Source of the DNA: UBA8941 sp963780545
GTDB lineage: Archaea; Thermoproteota; Bathyarchaeia; TCS64
NCBI GenBank assembly: GCA_963780545.1
Contig: CAWACK010000026.1
Location: forward strand, 62,001 to 126,000
Length of the DNA stretch: 64,000 nt
Reading direction: 5' to 3'
Part shown: positions 50,971-60,540 of the stretch, one piece after another
Layout: each line of letters begins with the position of its first letter
How positions within the stretch are numbered: position 1 is the first letter of the stretch
Translations under genes and position numbers: made by a program
Notes under the pieces: generated by a model
What the model was told of the DNA's origin: nothing
The model's input: the letters and a program-made list of their open reading frames with translations, nothing else
Database searches by the model: none

Positions 50971-52233
50971 CTAACGCGTTTCCTGAGGGTTTTGAATGGG
51001 GCGGCGTCTCCACTCGGGATGCTGAGTTATGATCTCCCCACCCTTCATCACCCAGCCCACATTCTTCAGTATGGTAATGTCTTTAAGGGGATCTCCATCG
51101 ACCATTACCACGTCAGCAAGTTTCCCAACCTCGACGGTACCCAACATCTTCTCGACGCCAATCGCCTCAGCGCCGATGCGAGTAGCTGACTCGATGGCCT
51201 CCATATTGCTCATGCCGTACTTTGTCATCCACTCTATCTCCTCTGGCAGCATAGCGAACATCTGATCCCCGAAAACATTGTCGGTGCCGGCACCGATCCT
51301 GACCTTCTTCGACCGCATCAGTTTCATTGTCTTCGGAAGTTGTTCGACGCAGCCATTGAACCAGGCCTCAGTCTGCTCTAGGTCGCGGCCATATAGGTTC
51401 CAGATCCCAGTCTTCCCCTGTTCCTCCCGCGCCTTTTTCGTGCGCTCGGGGATGTGGTTCTTAACCCATAGCGTCGGCACAAGTACTATCCTCTTATAGG
51501 CCATTTTCTCAGCAGTTTCCTTATCTATGAAGCTCCCGTGCTCGATCGTGTCGACGCCTGCTTCAGTGGCAATCTTTGTACCTATGAAGTTGGCAACGTG
51601 GATAGCGCATTTTCGGCCATGAGCGTGAGCTTCATCAACCCCTGCCTCTATTTCCTCGGCTGTGAACTCGCGGTTGTCGGTCCTATGGCTACTGAGGAGC
51701 TTGATGAAGTCGACACCTGCCTTCACCTCCTCACGAACCGCCTTTCTAACCGCCCATGGGCCATCAACCTCGTGCATTGTGCCTGGGAGGCTTGAGCCGT
51801 GTCCGCCTGTCATACATATCCCTACCCCTGCCACGAAGAGACGAGGACCGATGAGCTGTCGCCGCTCAATGGCGTCACGCATAGCGATATCTAGGTGATC
51901 TTTATCTGCGACAGCCCGAAGTGTCGTTATCCCTGCCTGTAGCGCTTGCCGTAGGTTGTTTGACGCGATGAGTCCAGCATAAGCCATCTCCGACCCTCTA
52001 GTTGGCACAGGCACGAAACCTGGGTGGTGGAGGTGGACGTGGAGATCGATCAACCCGGGAATCAGCCACTTCCCGTTCGCGTCGAAGAACTCGGCTCCTT
52101 CAGGGATCTTGACTTCACCCTGCTTTCCTATGGCTTCGATTCTCTCGCCATTAATCAGTACAATCGAATCTGGGAGCGGTTTCCTCCCCGACCCGTCGAT
52201 CAGAGTAGCGCCCACCAAAGCCTTCACAGACAT
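50971..52233 (-). CDS. Amidohydrolase (imidazolonepropionase/prolidase-like)
   Basis: A 420-residue metal-dependent amidohydrolase. The N-terminal composite beta domain has ATLIDGSGRKPLPDSIVLIN. The metal-binding WLIPGLIDLHVHLHHPG and later CAIHVANFIGTKIATEAGVD, TIEHGSFIDKETAE and RIGAGTDNVFGD supply the usual His/His/Asp ligands. The C-terminal VEVGKLADVVMVDGDPL is typical of the class. It resembles archaeal Xaa-Pro dipeptidase or organophosphate-degrading prolidase-like amidohydrolases; substrate unknown. Confidence 0.9.
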   Translation of the reverse strand: MSVKALVGATLIDGSGRKPLPDSIVLINGERIEAIGKQGEVKIPEGAEFFDANGKWLIPGLIDLHVHLHHPGFVPVPTRGSEMAYAGLIASNNLRQALQAGITTLRAVADKDHLDIAMRDAIERRQLIGPRLFVAGVGICMTGGHGSSLPGTMHEVDGPWAVRKAVREEVKAGVDFIKLLSSHRTDNREFTAEEIEAGVDEAHAHGRKCAIHVANFIGTKIATEAGVDTIEHGSFIDKETAEKMAYKRIVLVPTLWVKNHIPERTKKAREEQGKTGIWNLYGRDLEQTEAWFNGCVEQLPKTMKLMRSKKVRIGAGTDNVFGDQMFAMLPEEIEWMTKYGMSNMEAIESATRIGAEAIGVEKMLGTVEVGKLADVVMVDGDPLKDITILKNVGWVMKGGEIITQHPEWRRRPIQNPQETR

Positions 52234-52405
52234 TAGAATCAGGAAGTAATCGGATCACGAGAGATGAAAGAGCTTTCTCTTGTTCAAGATCTTGGAGATA
52301 TCAGAGTAGAATTTTAAGACAATAAAGTCAGTTAAGATGATCAATATTGAGAAGGGAGAAGCGCGCAACTAGAATTGCTCTAACACGCGTGCTATCTCAT
52401 TGTGA

Positions 52406-53320
52406 TCAAGCGTGTCGCTGACCGGCTAGTCCGATAGTATTAAGGAAGATCCCCGATATAACCAGGACCCCGCCAATGATCAACGGAACTGTAACCTCCT
52501 CACTCATAACCGCCACACCAATGACAGAGGTGAGTATTGGTACCACAAGCTGTACAACACCTCCCTGGTAGACTCTGATCCTCTTCATGATCCTCTGCCA
52601 CAGAACGTAGCCCAGCGCGGTGCTGACTATTCCCATGAACAGTGCAATCGATAATCCGACAATGGAAGTTGGAATTATGCTCTCACCTGCCATTGGGTAG
52701 GCGACCAGGAATAGAACGGTCGAGGCTACAGTGAATATCAGGAAGCTGTTGTATGTGTAGCTGAAGGGGTGCTCGAATCTTTTGCCGTAGGCGGAGTATA
52801 TCCCCCAGGATACCCCGGCTGAGGACATCAACAGGACCCCGATCGGGGTGACGGAACTTACGCGACCGAGGGTGATCAGCGAGACGCCCGCTAACCCTAT
52901 TAGCTGCCCCATGACCATGCTTGTTGTTGCCTTCTCACCGTCGCAGATGACAGAGTAGATGGTCATCGACGCGACTACGAAGGCGAAGAAGATCAGCGTC
53001 CCAGCAGCGACTGGGACAAATACGTAGCCGTATGAAATTGAGAAGGCGTATAATGCGAGTAACACTGCTGCGAAGACGTTTGAAATCTCCAATTTGTCTC
53101 TTCGGAACGTTTTGGGCATCAGTAAGGTCAACATAAGGAGCGTGGCAAAACCACTTACGAACCTGATGATGGTCAGGGTAAAAGGGGATATGGAGCCACT
53201 TTGAACCAGGTATCTTGTGAAGATGCTGTTGGCAGCGAAACAGGCCATGACTACTGCCACTTCGGTCGATGCGATGAACTTCGGTATCTTAATCACGAAG
53301 CACACGCTCCGCGTACGCAA
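52406..53320 (-). CDS. DMT-superfamily permease (EamA family)
   Basis: A 304-residue integral membrane protein with about ten predicted transmembrane helices in two repeats of the EamA domain (FIASTEVAVVMACFAANSIF, FTLTIIRFVSGFATLLMLTL, GLAGVSLITLGRVSSVTPIG, SIALFMGIVSTALGYVLWQR, LVVPILTSVIGVAVMSEEVT). The paired pattern with A-L-G-Y-V-L-W-Q-R and P-I-L-T-S-V-I-G is characteristic. It likely exports or imports a small metabolite. Upstream (53426-53467) is a palindromic element. Confidence 0.9.
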   Translation of the reverse strand: MRTRSVCFVIKIPKFIASTEVAVVMACFAANSIFTRYLVQSGSISPFTLTIIRFVSGFATLLMLTLLMPKTFRRDKLEISNVFAAVLLALYAFSISYGYVFVPVAAGTLIFFAFVVASMTIYSVICDGEKATTSMVMGQLIGLAGVSLITLGRVSSVTPIGVLLMSSAGVSWGIYSAYGKRFEHPFSYTYNSFLIFTVASTVLFLVAYPMAGESIIPTSIVGLSIALFMGIVSTALGYVLWQRIMKRIRVYQGGVVQLVVPILTSVIGVAVMSEEVTVPLIIGGVLVISGIFLNTIGLAGQRHA

Positions 53321-53425
53321 TGAGAAACCGAACGCCTACACGCTTATCAGAGCTTCTTCTGATGAATTTATTTCCCTAAATACGCTTGCCCCATAGTCTT
53401 TCACAATAAATCTTCCATCCAAGTG

Positions 53426-53467
53426 AATGCGCACACACTAAACATTCGAATGAATGTTAATGCGCAC
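53426..53467. promoter_or_regulatory. Nested palindromes flanked by a direct repeat upstream of the permease gene
   Basis: AATGCGCAC occurs at 53426-53434 and again at 53459-53467. Between them is a perfect inverted repeat AACATTC (53441-53447) / GAATGTT (53452-53458) with a 4-base GAAT centre. The TGCGCA core of each flank is itself palindromic. It lies 106 bp upstream of the permease start at 53320, likely as an operator or activator site. Confidence 0.5.
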
Positions 53468-53538
53468 GCCTATTGAACAGTGATAGAGACGGCTAACTGA
53501 TGATTTCTCTATTTCTTCCAGTTTCCTTCCTTCACCTT

Positions 53539-54318
53539 TTAGTAGAATCCAGCGGTCAATCCACCATCGACGAAGAGGATATGACCATTGACATATCTCG
53601 AGTCGTTGGATGCAAGGAAGAGTGCCCCCAATGCAATGTCTTCTGGTTTAGCAAACCGTCCCATCGGTATCTTCTTGAGAAGGAAGTTCTTCGATTCTTC
53701 TGGGTTTGGAGTGCTCTCGATTGATGCCGTCCACTGAGGTGTTATCGTCTCCCCTGGGACTAGTCCGTTGACCCTGATGTTGTATTTGGCATATTCTAGG
53801 CACATCGACCTCGTCAATTCCCGTACGGCCCCTTTAGATGCACCGTACGCTTGACTCCCTACATAGTTCATGTAGGCGTTCGTTGTTATGGTGTTTATTA
53901 TCGATCCACCACCCTTTTCAATCATAATTGGGACCACCTCTTTCGATACGAGAAACACTCCGCGCAGGTTCAGGTTAATGAGCCTGTCCCACTCCTCCTC
54001 GGAATCGTTAACGACAGTATCGTTGTTTTCTCTCTGCCAGCCTCCCACGTTGTTGTGCAGTACATCTATTCCATTGTAGTGATGAAGTACTTGACTAACC
54101 ATAGCTTTCACCTCCGACCACTTTGTCACATTCGCCTTGTAGAATGTGGCTTCTCCCTTGGCTTCTTGAATCAGCCGTACAGTTTCGTGACCCCCCTCAT
54201 CGCTAATGTCGTTTACTGCGACTTGGGCACCCTCAGCTGCGAATAGGATGGCCGTGGCTCTCCCAATACCCGAACCCGCTCCTGTGATTAATGCGGTCTT
54301 CCCGCGTAGTCTGTTCAT
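53539..54318 (-). CDS. Short-chain dehydrogenase/reductase
   Basis: A 259-residue SDR oxidoreductase. The coenzyme motif RGKTALITGAGSGIGRATAI (T-G-x-x-x-G-x-G) is near the N-terminus, followed by DVLHNNVGG, the catalytic serine region GSIINTITTNAYMN, and the Y-x-x-x-K motif as QAYGASKGAVRELTRSMCLE. The C-terminal ASNDSRYVNGHILFVDGGLT is typical. I chose ATG 54318, preceded by GAAGG, over the longer frame from 54378. An NAD(P)-dependent alcohol or sugar dehydrogenase is likely; substrate unknown. Confidence 0.93.
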   Translation of the reverse strand: MNRLRGKTALITGAGSGIGRATAILFAAEGAQVAVNDISDEGGHETVRLIQEAKGEATFYKANVTKWSEVKAMVSQVLHHYNGIDVLHNNVGGWQRENNDTVVNDSEEEWDRLINLNLRGVFLVSKEVVPIMIEKGGGSIINTITTNAYMNYVGSQAYGASKGAVRELTRSMCLEYAKYNIRVNGLVPGETITPQWTASIESTPNPEESKNFLLKKIPMGRFAKPEDIALGALFLASNDSRYVNGHILFVDGGLTAGFY

Positions 54319-54521
54319 ACCACTTCCTTCTTTTGCAGTAACGGTTAAGATCTGTGGTGAATAATGCTGTTTGTGCACGCGAGGACGTGGCTAAGGAATT
54401 AGTCAAAAAAATAATTTTAATTTTAGTAATTGCTTTTTTAGATCCGCTAACATCCCTGAATGCCTTTGAAGCGTCGATGCAAATCCTCTTAACCAACCCG
54501 TCCCCTTTTCCTGAGATACAT

Positions 54522-55331
54522 TTGATAGAGATCCGCTTCCACGGCAGAGGAGGTCAGGGTGCAGTCACCGCATCCAGGGTCCTCGCTATAGCCGCATTCC
54601 TCGAGGGCCACCATAGCCAATCGATCCCCATGTATGGAACAGAGAGGAGGGGTGCCCCTGTCACAGCTTTCGTCCGCATCGGGGAGAAGAGTAGAATGAT
54701 CAGGAGCCTTGTACATGAGCCCGACTACGTTGTAATTCTTGATCCACTCCTCAGAAACACTGTTAATGTCACTGAGGGATTGAAACCTGGAGGCACAATT
54801 ATTATCAATAGTACATCTAAACCGGAGGAGATTGAATTCACCTCGGAGTATAAAGTGGCTACTGTCGATGCCACTAAGGTGGCGCTTGAAACCATCGGTC
54901 GCCCAATTACAAACACAGCCATCCTTGGCGCTTTTGCCAAAGCCACTGGCGAGGTCAAACTCGAATCACTCATCAAAGCGGTGAAGACTGAAATGTCAGG
55001 CCGCATGTCCGACACCAACGTAAAGGCAGTAGAGCAGGCCTACAATAGCACCCTAGTTGGCAAGAACAAGGTCGTTAAAGAACTTAAGAAGGTCGCTCAG
55101 ACACCAGCGAACAGCAGGGCCGACTGGCGTACCTTCCGCCCAGTTATAGACACAGATAAGTGTACTGGTTGCCAGATCTGCTGGACCTTCTGCCCTGAGC
55201 ACAGCATCGATATGGTGGAGAGAAAGAGCACAATCAACTACACCTACTGCAAGGGCTGTGGCATCTGCGCCGAGGAATGCCCTGTAAAGGCCATCACAAT
55301 GGTAATGGAGAGCGAGAAGAAGGAGGACTAG
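54522..55331 (+). CDS. porG: 2-oxoacid:ferredoxin oxidoreductase, fused gamma-delta subunit
   Basis: A 269-residue fusion. The gamma domain starts [20 protein letters not shown], with [19 protein letters not shown] following. The C-terminal delta-type ferredoxin domain carries two [4Fe-4S] motifs, [12 protein letters not shown] and [12 protein letters not shown]. The family normally starts at M-I-E-I-R-F-H-G, so I place the start at TTG 54522; the ATG at 54477 is an alternative. In most archaea gamma and delta are separate genes. It is followed 3 bp later by the alpha gene. Confidence 0.93.
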
Positions 55332-55334
55332 ACT

Positions 55335-56502
55335 ATGCCTCACACTGAGTTAATGGTTGGAAACAAGGCAGTCGCTTATGGCGCCAAGCTAGCCAGAGTC
55401 CAGGTGATATCCGCTTATCCAATTACACCCCAAACCACGATTGTGCAGTATATAGCCGAATTCATAGCTAACGGAGAGATGAAGGCGCGCTTCATCGAGG
55501 TCGAGTCAGAGTTGAGTGCCATGGTCGCAGTGCAGGGTGCGAGCTTTGCTGGCGCTAGGACCTTCACAGCTACATCTGGTCCTGGTCTCTTCTTCATGCA
55601 TCACCCGATGATGGAGGGCTCTGACTTACCTGTCGTCATGGGTGTTGTTCACCGTAGTAACAAGAGTATGCAGCCAGATCATACAGATCTTATGGCTCAA
55701 CGTGACAATGGCTGGATTCAGCTCTACTGTGAGAACAACCAAGAGGCTCTCGACACAGCCATCATGTGCTACAAAATAGCTGAGGATCCTCGCCTCTCGA
55801 CGCCGACGACCTTCGGTATTGATGGTTATATCCTTAGTTACACCGCTGAGCCAGTAGAGATCCCTGACCAGGAAGTTGTAGATGATTGGCTGCCGCCATT
55901 CAAGCCAAAGTGGGTCCCTGACGTCAATGTCCCATTATCGGAGTGGAAAAAATATCAGGGCCGAATGTATGGGAGCCAGAAGGCGTGGATCGACCACGAC
56001 ACCAAGTTCAGGAGTAGTCTCAGCGTCATTAAGGAGGTTCACCGAGACTTCGAGAAGGTCTTTGGACGTGGTTACGGTAATGGCTTAATTGAAGAACACA
56101 ATTGCGACGACGCTGAAGCAGTAATTGTAGCCATGGGCACGATCGCCTCGACTGCGAGGGTCGTTGTCGACGACATGCGCGCTGAGGGAAATAAAATAGG
56201 GCTCGTTAAGCTAAAGTGCTATCGTCCCTTCCCAGCGGACGAGTTCAGGAGCCTCGCCGAAAAGTATCAAGCAATTGGCGTAATCGACAGAAATGTCAGC
56301 CTCGGTGGAGGTGGAAATGTATTCAACGAGATCCAGGAGCGCAATCTATGATATGGAGAAGAGACCTAAGATCCTTGGCTTCCACACCGGTATGGCCGGT
56401 GAGGAGGTCACACCCCAAATGATCAGAAGGATCGCGGAGAAGACTCTTAAAGCGGTCAAAGGACCAGTAAGTCCCGCTGTCGAGTGGGTCGGAGGCGCAT
56501 AG
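55335..56502 (+). pseudogene. porA: 2-oxoacid:ferredoxin oxidoreductase, alpha subunit, one-base frameshift
   Basis: The alpha subunit: ISAYPITPQTTIVQYIAEF, GPGLFFMHHPMMEGSDLPVV and IGVIDRNVSLGGGGNVFNEI. The first frame ends at TGA 56349-56351 soon after NEIQERNL. The next frame continues RSAIYDMEKRPKILGFHTGM, AGEEVTPQMIRRIAEKTLKA to TAG 56500-56502. One surplus base near 56334 joins NEI to RSAIYD. The restored protein has about 388 residues, normal length. The operon gamma-delta/alpha/beta would be complete. A truncated alpha would lack its last 50 residues. Confidence 0.88.
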
Positions 56503-56504
56503 AT

Positions 56505-57404
56505 ATGAGTAAACCAACACCATTCCAGCGTATCGAGGGCGAGGAGATCATGGCCCTCGGAAACAGTAGTTGCCAAGGTTGCGGCCACGCTATACTCGCC
56601 AGAATTGCGTTCAAAGTCCTTGGCAAAAACACGGTTTACACTTCGGTCCCCGGCTGCATTTGGATTGCACTCCACGACAGTCTTCCACTATACTGGAAAG
56701 GCACTGTCTTCGAAGGTGGGGGTGCCCTTATTTCCGGCATAGTCAATGGCCTTGAGATCAATGGAAAGGAGATGAATGTCGTCGGATTTTACGGCGACGG
56801 CGGCACAGCAGACATTGGCCTACAGGCAATGAGCGCTGCCGCTGAGCGAAACGAGAACGTACTCTGGATATGCGCCGACAATGAGGCTTACATGAACACG
56901 GGTGGCCAACGCAGTGGACTCACACCCATCTATGCATCAACCACAACGACGCCTGTCGCAAAGGAGAGCAGGGGCAAAAAGTCAAACAAGAAGAATATAC
57001 CCTTCATCATGGCGGCTCACAACATCCCATACGTAGCCACGGCCAGCATCGCCTATCCCAACGACTTGATTGGCAAACTCGAGTACGCAAAGAAGCTACG
57101 CGGCTTCAAATATATCCACGTCCAGAGCCCTTGCCCCACTGGCTGGGGTTTCGAACCTGCGAGAACCATCAAAGTCGCCCGTCTTATGGTAGAGTCGGGC
57201 ATGTGGCCCTTATACGAGGTAACCGAGGACGCCAATTTCAGACTCACCTATAAGCCGAGGGAGTTGAAGCCTGTCAGAGAAGCTCTGAGCCTTCAGGGAA
57301 GGTTCAGGCATCTCGACGATTCTGAGTACGAATACATTCAGGGGCGGGCCGTCGATAAGTGGAGACAGCTACTCGACGTCGACGGAAAGAAGCTACCAAT
57401 CTAA
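56505..57404 (+). CDS. porB: 2-oxoacid:ferredoxin oxidoreductase, beta subunit
   Basis: A 299-residue thiamine-diphosphate subunit. It starts MSKPTPFQRIEGEEIMALGN and has the SSCQGCGHAILARIAFKVLG cysteine motif. The TPP motif reads YGDGGTADIGLQAM followed by DNEAYMNTGGQRSG. The ATG is preceded by GGAGG at 56491-56495. It is paralogous to the truncated gene at the window's left edge. With the upstream genes it forms the pyruvate-type complex converting a 2-oxoacid, CoA and ferredoxin to acyl-CoA, CO2 and reduced ferredoxin. Confidence 0.95.
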   Translation: MSKPTPFQRIEGEEIMALGNSSCQGCGHAILARIAFKVLGKNTVYTSVPGCIWIALHDSLPLYWKGTVFEGGGALISGIVNGLEINGKEMNVVGFYGDGGTADIGLQAMSAAAERNENVLWICADNEAYMNTGGQRSGLTPIYASTTTTPVAKESRGKKSNKKNIPFIMAAHNIPYVATASIAYPNDLIGKLEYAKKLRGFKYIHVQSPCPTGWGFEPARTIKVARLMVESGMWPLYEVTEDANFRLTYKPRELKPVREALSLQGRFRHLDDSEYEYIQGRAVDKWRQLLDVDGKKLPI

Positions 57405-57446
57405 AATTAATAAATAGGTTTCTTTTCAGCTATGTTAGGCAAGTTT

Positions 57447-58539
57447 CTATTTAACTAAGTACTGCTCTAGGACTTCTTCCCTAGGCTCAAGCCCAAGTCC
57501 TGGAAGCTCGGTGAGGGTCACCCAGCCATTCTCAGGGTTCGGGGGGTTTCGGTAGATGGTTTCACCAACCTTCCACATTAGATAGTGGAACTCGACTCGC
57601 CACCCGTTAGATGCTGCGGCTTGAAGATGCATATTATGGTGCGGCCACCCGCCGCCGTTTGCTATGAGGAGATTGAATGCTTGCGCCATTCCAGCCACTT
57701 TGATCGCCTCCGTATAGCCACCAACGTAGCAAACATTCGGCTGGAGGATGTCCACAGACCCGTTCAGCAGCAACTCGAGGTGGCGGAAGCTGGAGCCCTC
57801 GTTCTGTCCCGCCGAGATTGGAATAGTGGTCTTCCTGCGGAGATCCGCAAGGAGACGGGCGTCGTTTCCATAGACTGGCTCTTCGAACCAACTTATTCCA
57901 TATGGCTCTACGCGCTTGGCCAATTCAAGCGCCCGATTGAAAGAGAATAGATAATTGGCGTCGATCATAAGCTGGACATCATCACCGATAGCTTCGCGGA
58001 CAGCCTTGACACGGGCGGCGTCCTCCGCCGGGTCCTCCGCATCGTTGATAGCAACAACCATCTTCAGCTTGTCTTGTCCCTCCTTAACGAAGCGACTCGC
58101 CAACTCGACAAGCTGATCCTTGTCGAACTCGAGGAGCCCGAATGTAATGTAAGCGGGGACCTTCCTCTTCGCTCCGCCGAGGAGCCGCCAAACTGGTTCA
58201 CCATAATGCTTGCCTTTGATGTCCCACAGGGCGATGTCGACTGCGCTCACTGCGGTGCTCCAGACTCCTGTCTGGCTTCGAGGATTGTGAGTTATATACA
58301 TCTGATGCCAGAGAGCCTCAGTTTCCAATGGGTTCCTTCCCTTCAGAAGGGGCGCCAACTCTCGGTTGATGAACTCCTTCACGCCGAAGCGCTGTATTCC
58401 ACCCGTGAGACCAAAACCAGTCACACCTTCGTCTGTCTCCACCCTGACGAATAACTATAGGGCGATCGAAATCCCTCTCAAGTAAGGGGACATGAATGGG
58501 CACATTGTGCACAGTTGCCTGGATCGAAGTGATCTTCAT
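57447..58539 (-). pseudogene. Mandelate racemase/enolase-superfamily dehydratase, one-base frameshift
   Basis: The N-terminus (ATG 58539) reads KITSIQATVHNVPIHVPLLE RDFDRPIV and then breaks at about 58452. The next frame continues FVRVETDEGVTGFGLTGGIQ to 57447 with the capping and barrel domains. Metal-binding and acid/base sites are visible: LMIDANYLFSFNRALELAKR (Asp), ISWFEEPVYGND (Glu), SAGQNEGSS (Glu) and GGGWPHHNMH. One surplus base (A on the minus strand) restores a 363-residue protein. Likely an acid-sugar dehydratase related to the neighbouring sugar-acid genes. Confidence 0.82.
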
Positions 58540-58635
58540 CGCCTAAACACTCCTACATCTAATTTCATCTTCCATGGTTTATGATCTTGTCCTAGTGGGA
58601 TTCCCTTTTTTAGCCCCATTACGACTATCAGATGC

Positions 58636-60174
58636 ATGGTCGCCAGGAGAGTCATACTCGTGGTCCGCGACGGGTGGGGATACAGTGAGGAGACGTTCGG
58701 AAACGCAGTTAGGCAAGCGAGGGTTCCAAACGATACACTCTACATGAAGGAGTACCCATGGACTCTGCTGAAGTGTACGGGGAATGCCGTTGGGCTCCCC
58801 GAAGGAACACAGGGTGGATCCGAGCCCGGTCACCTCACAATGGGTGCCGGCCGCATCGTATGGCAACCTTTCGAGGAGATCAATCAGGCTATCTATGACG
58901 GATCATTCTATGAAAACTCCGCTCTCCTAAGCGCGACAGATAACAGCAAGCAGAAGGGCTCCGACCTCCACTTAATGGGCCTCCTAAGCGACCAAGGCAT
59001 CCACGGTTCCACCGCACACCTATTTGCACTACTGGAGTTGACGAGGCGTCAAGGCCTTAAACAAGTATACATCCACTGCTTCCTCGACGGCCGTGACGTC
59101 CCAGAGCATTCAGCGAAAGGTTTCATCGAGGAGACACTAAAACAAATCAAAGAGAAGGGTGTTGGCAGGATAGCAAGCATCGTAGGTCGCTACTACGCGA
59201 TGGATAGGGATACCAACTGGGACAGAACCCTGAAGGCCTACGACCTCCTTACCCTCGGCGATGGCTGGAAGGAAACGAACCCACTTGAGGCCATCGACCA
59301 TGCATATCAACGCGGGGACCCAACCGACTACTATATCCAGCCCATCGTAATGGTGGAGAACGAAAAACCCATCGCCACTATCGATGCTGAGGACTCAGTC
59401 ATCTTTTGGAACTTTCGGAGCGATCGCGCACGTCAATTAACCTACGCGTTGACCCAGAATGGATTCGACCACTTCCCCCGGAAAAAGTTCCCAAGGGTGC
59501 GCTTCGTCTGTATGAGTGGCTATGATAAGCACCTCAACCTTCCAGTTGCTTTCCCCCAAAACACGGTGGAGAACAATTTAGCTCAGGTACTTGCCAAGAA
59601 TGGGCTCAAGCAGTTGAGGATCGCGGAGACGGAGAAGTACGCCCACGTAACCTTCTTTTTCAACAGCCAGATAGAGGATCCAGTTCCTGGTGAGGATCGT
59701 ATTCTCGTTCCAAGCCCTAAGGTTCCAAGCTACGAGGAGAAGCCAGAGATGAGCGCCCCCGAGATAACGGAGAAGCTCCTCCCAGAGATTAGGAAGGACA
59801 TTTACGACTTCATACTAGTCAACTATGCCAACGGGGACCTCGTCGGCCACTCCGCTAACATGCAGGCAGGGATTAAGGCATGCGAGGTTGTCGACACATG
59901 CCTCGGAGAGGTCGTTAACGCAGGGCTAAGCAAGGGCTACACGGTTTTGATAACGGGTGACCATGGCAACATTGAGACGATGCTCTACCCAAATGGGGAA
60001 CCAAACCCAAGCCACGGCTTCAACCCTGTACCGTTCATAATCGTAAGCGACGACCCAGACCTACACCAAATCAAGCTAAGGGAAGACCAAGGTCTAAGTT
60101 GCGTATCACCCACTATCCTTAAGCTGATGAATATACCAAAACCCCCCGAGATGACAGCCGAAAGTCTCCTATGA
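58636..60174 (+). CDS. gpmI: 2,3-bisphosphoglycerate-independent phosphoglycerate mutase (GpmI type)
   Basis: Interconverts 3- and 2-phosphoglycerate in glycolysis and gluconeogenesis. The 512-residue protein begins VARRVILVVRDGWGYSEETF. The catalytic serine is Ser62 in QGGSEPGHLTMGAGR. The insert domain contains CFLDGRDVPEHSAKGFIEET, and metal residues are in GHSANMQAGIKACEVVD and ITGDHGNIETMLYPNGEPNP. This is the long GpmI form, while many archaea use the shorter ApgM type. Confidence 0.95.
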   Translation: MVARRVILVVRDGWGYSEETFGNAVRQARVPNDTLYMKEYPWTLLKCTGNAVGLPEGTQGGSEPGHLTMGAGRIVWQPFEEINQAIYDGSFYENSALLSATDNSKQKGSDLHLMGLLSDQGIHGSTAHLFALLELTRRQGLKQVYIHCFLDGRDVPEHSAKGFIEETLKQIKEKGVGRIASIVGRYYAMDRDTNWDRTLKAYDLLTLGDGWKETNPLEAIDHAYQRGDPTDYYIQPIVMVENEKPIATIDAEDSVIFWNFRSDRARQLTYALTQNGFDHFPRKKFPRVRFVCMSGYDKHLNLPVAFPQNTVENNLAQVLAKNGLKQLRIAETEKYAHVTFFFNSQIEDPVPGEDRILVPSPKVPSYEEKPEMSAPEITEKLLPEIRKDIYDFILVNYANGDLVGHSANMQAGIKACEVVDTCLGEVVNAGLSKGYTVLITGDHGNIETMLYPNGEPNPSHGFNPVPFIIVSDDPDLHQIKLREDQGLSCVSPTILKLMNIPKPPEMTAESLL

Positions 60175-60540
60175 AAACCTTAGATCTAAACGTTAAACAA
60201 CACATGACGTTTCATCCTAGACATGTAGACCGTGAACTCATGGATCACGGGGCCTTCAAACGAAATCTCTCTAACTTGAAATACTTTCGTTCTCAGCCTC
60301 ATCAACGAAGACGCGCATAATGGAAATGCGTTCGAAAAGGTTTTTTTCGGAGAGATTGAACTTGGGGGGGAGCTAAAAGGTAAGCGCTCTACTTAGATGG
60401 CTGTTGAAATTTTCTCTGTATAACTGAGAAATAGCTTAGAACGGAAGATCGGGATATTTTAATCCATTATGTTGCTTCACTACGAAGGGTTTATAATTAC
60501 GCCCCCTCAACGTTTGGTTCATTATGGGCAGGTCTCCCCC
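60175..60540. other. Intergenic region between gpmI and pyrG
   Basis: A 366-bp spacer with no recognisable gene. A minus-strand 38-codon frame (60186-60302, MRLRTKVFQVREISFEGPVI) looks mildly protein-like but is unsupported. TATA-like elements occur at about 60452-60462 (gatattttaat) and 60490-60500 (tttataattac), the second suited to driving pyrG from TTG 60541. A run of seven guanines lies near 60365. Confidence 0.4.

Noticed and set aside
31277..56334. Programmed +1 frameshifting as a common explanation of the broken plus-strand genes
   Set aside because: The break sites share no slippery codon, stop context or stimulatory structure; enzymes of unrelated function are affected.
60186..60302. 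38-codon minus-strand frame between gpmI and pyrG
   Set aside because: Only mildly protein-like, no ribosome-binding site or family resemblance.
60469..60540. N-terminal 24-residue extension of CTP synthase
   Set aside because: It contains a TATA-like element and the family starts at M-T-K-Y; TTG 60541 is a better start.
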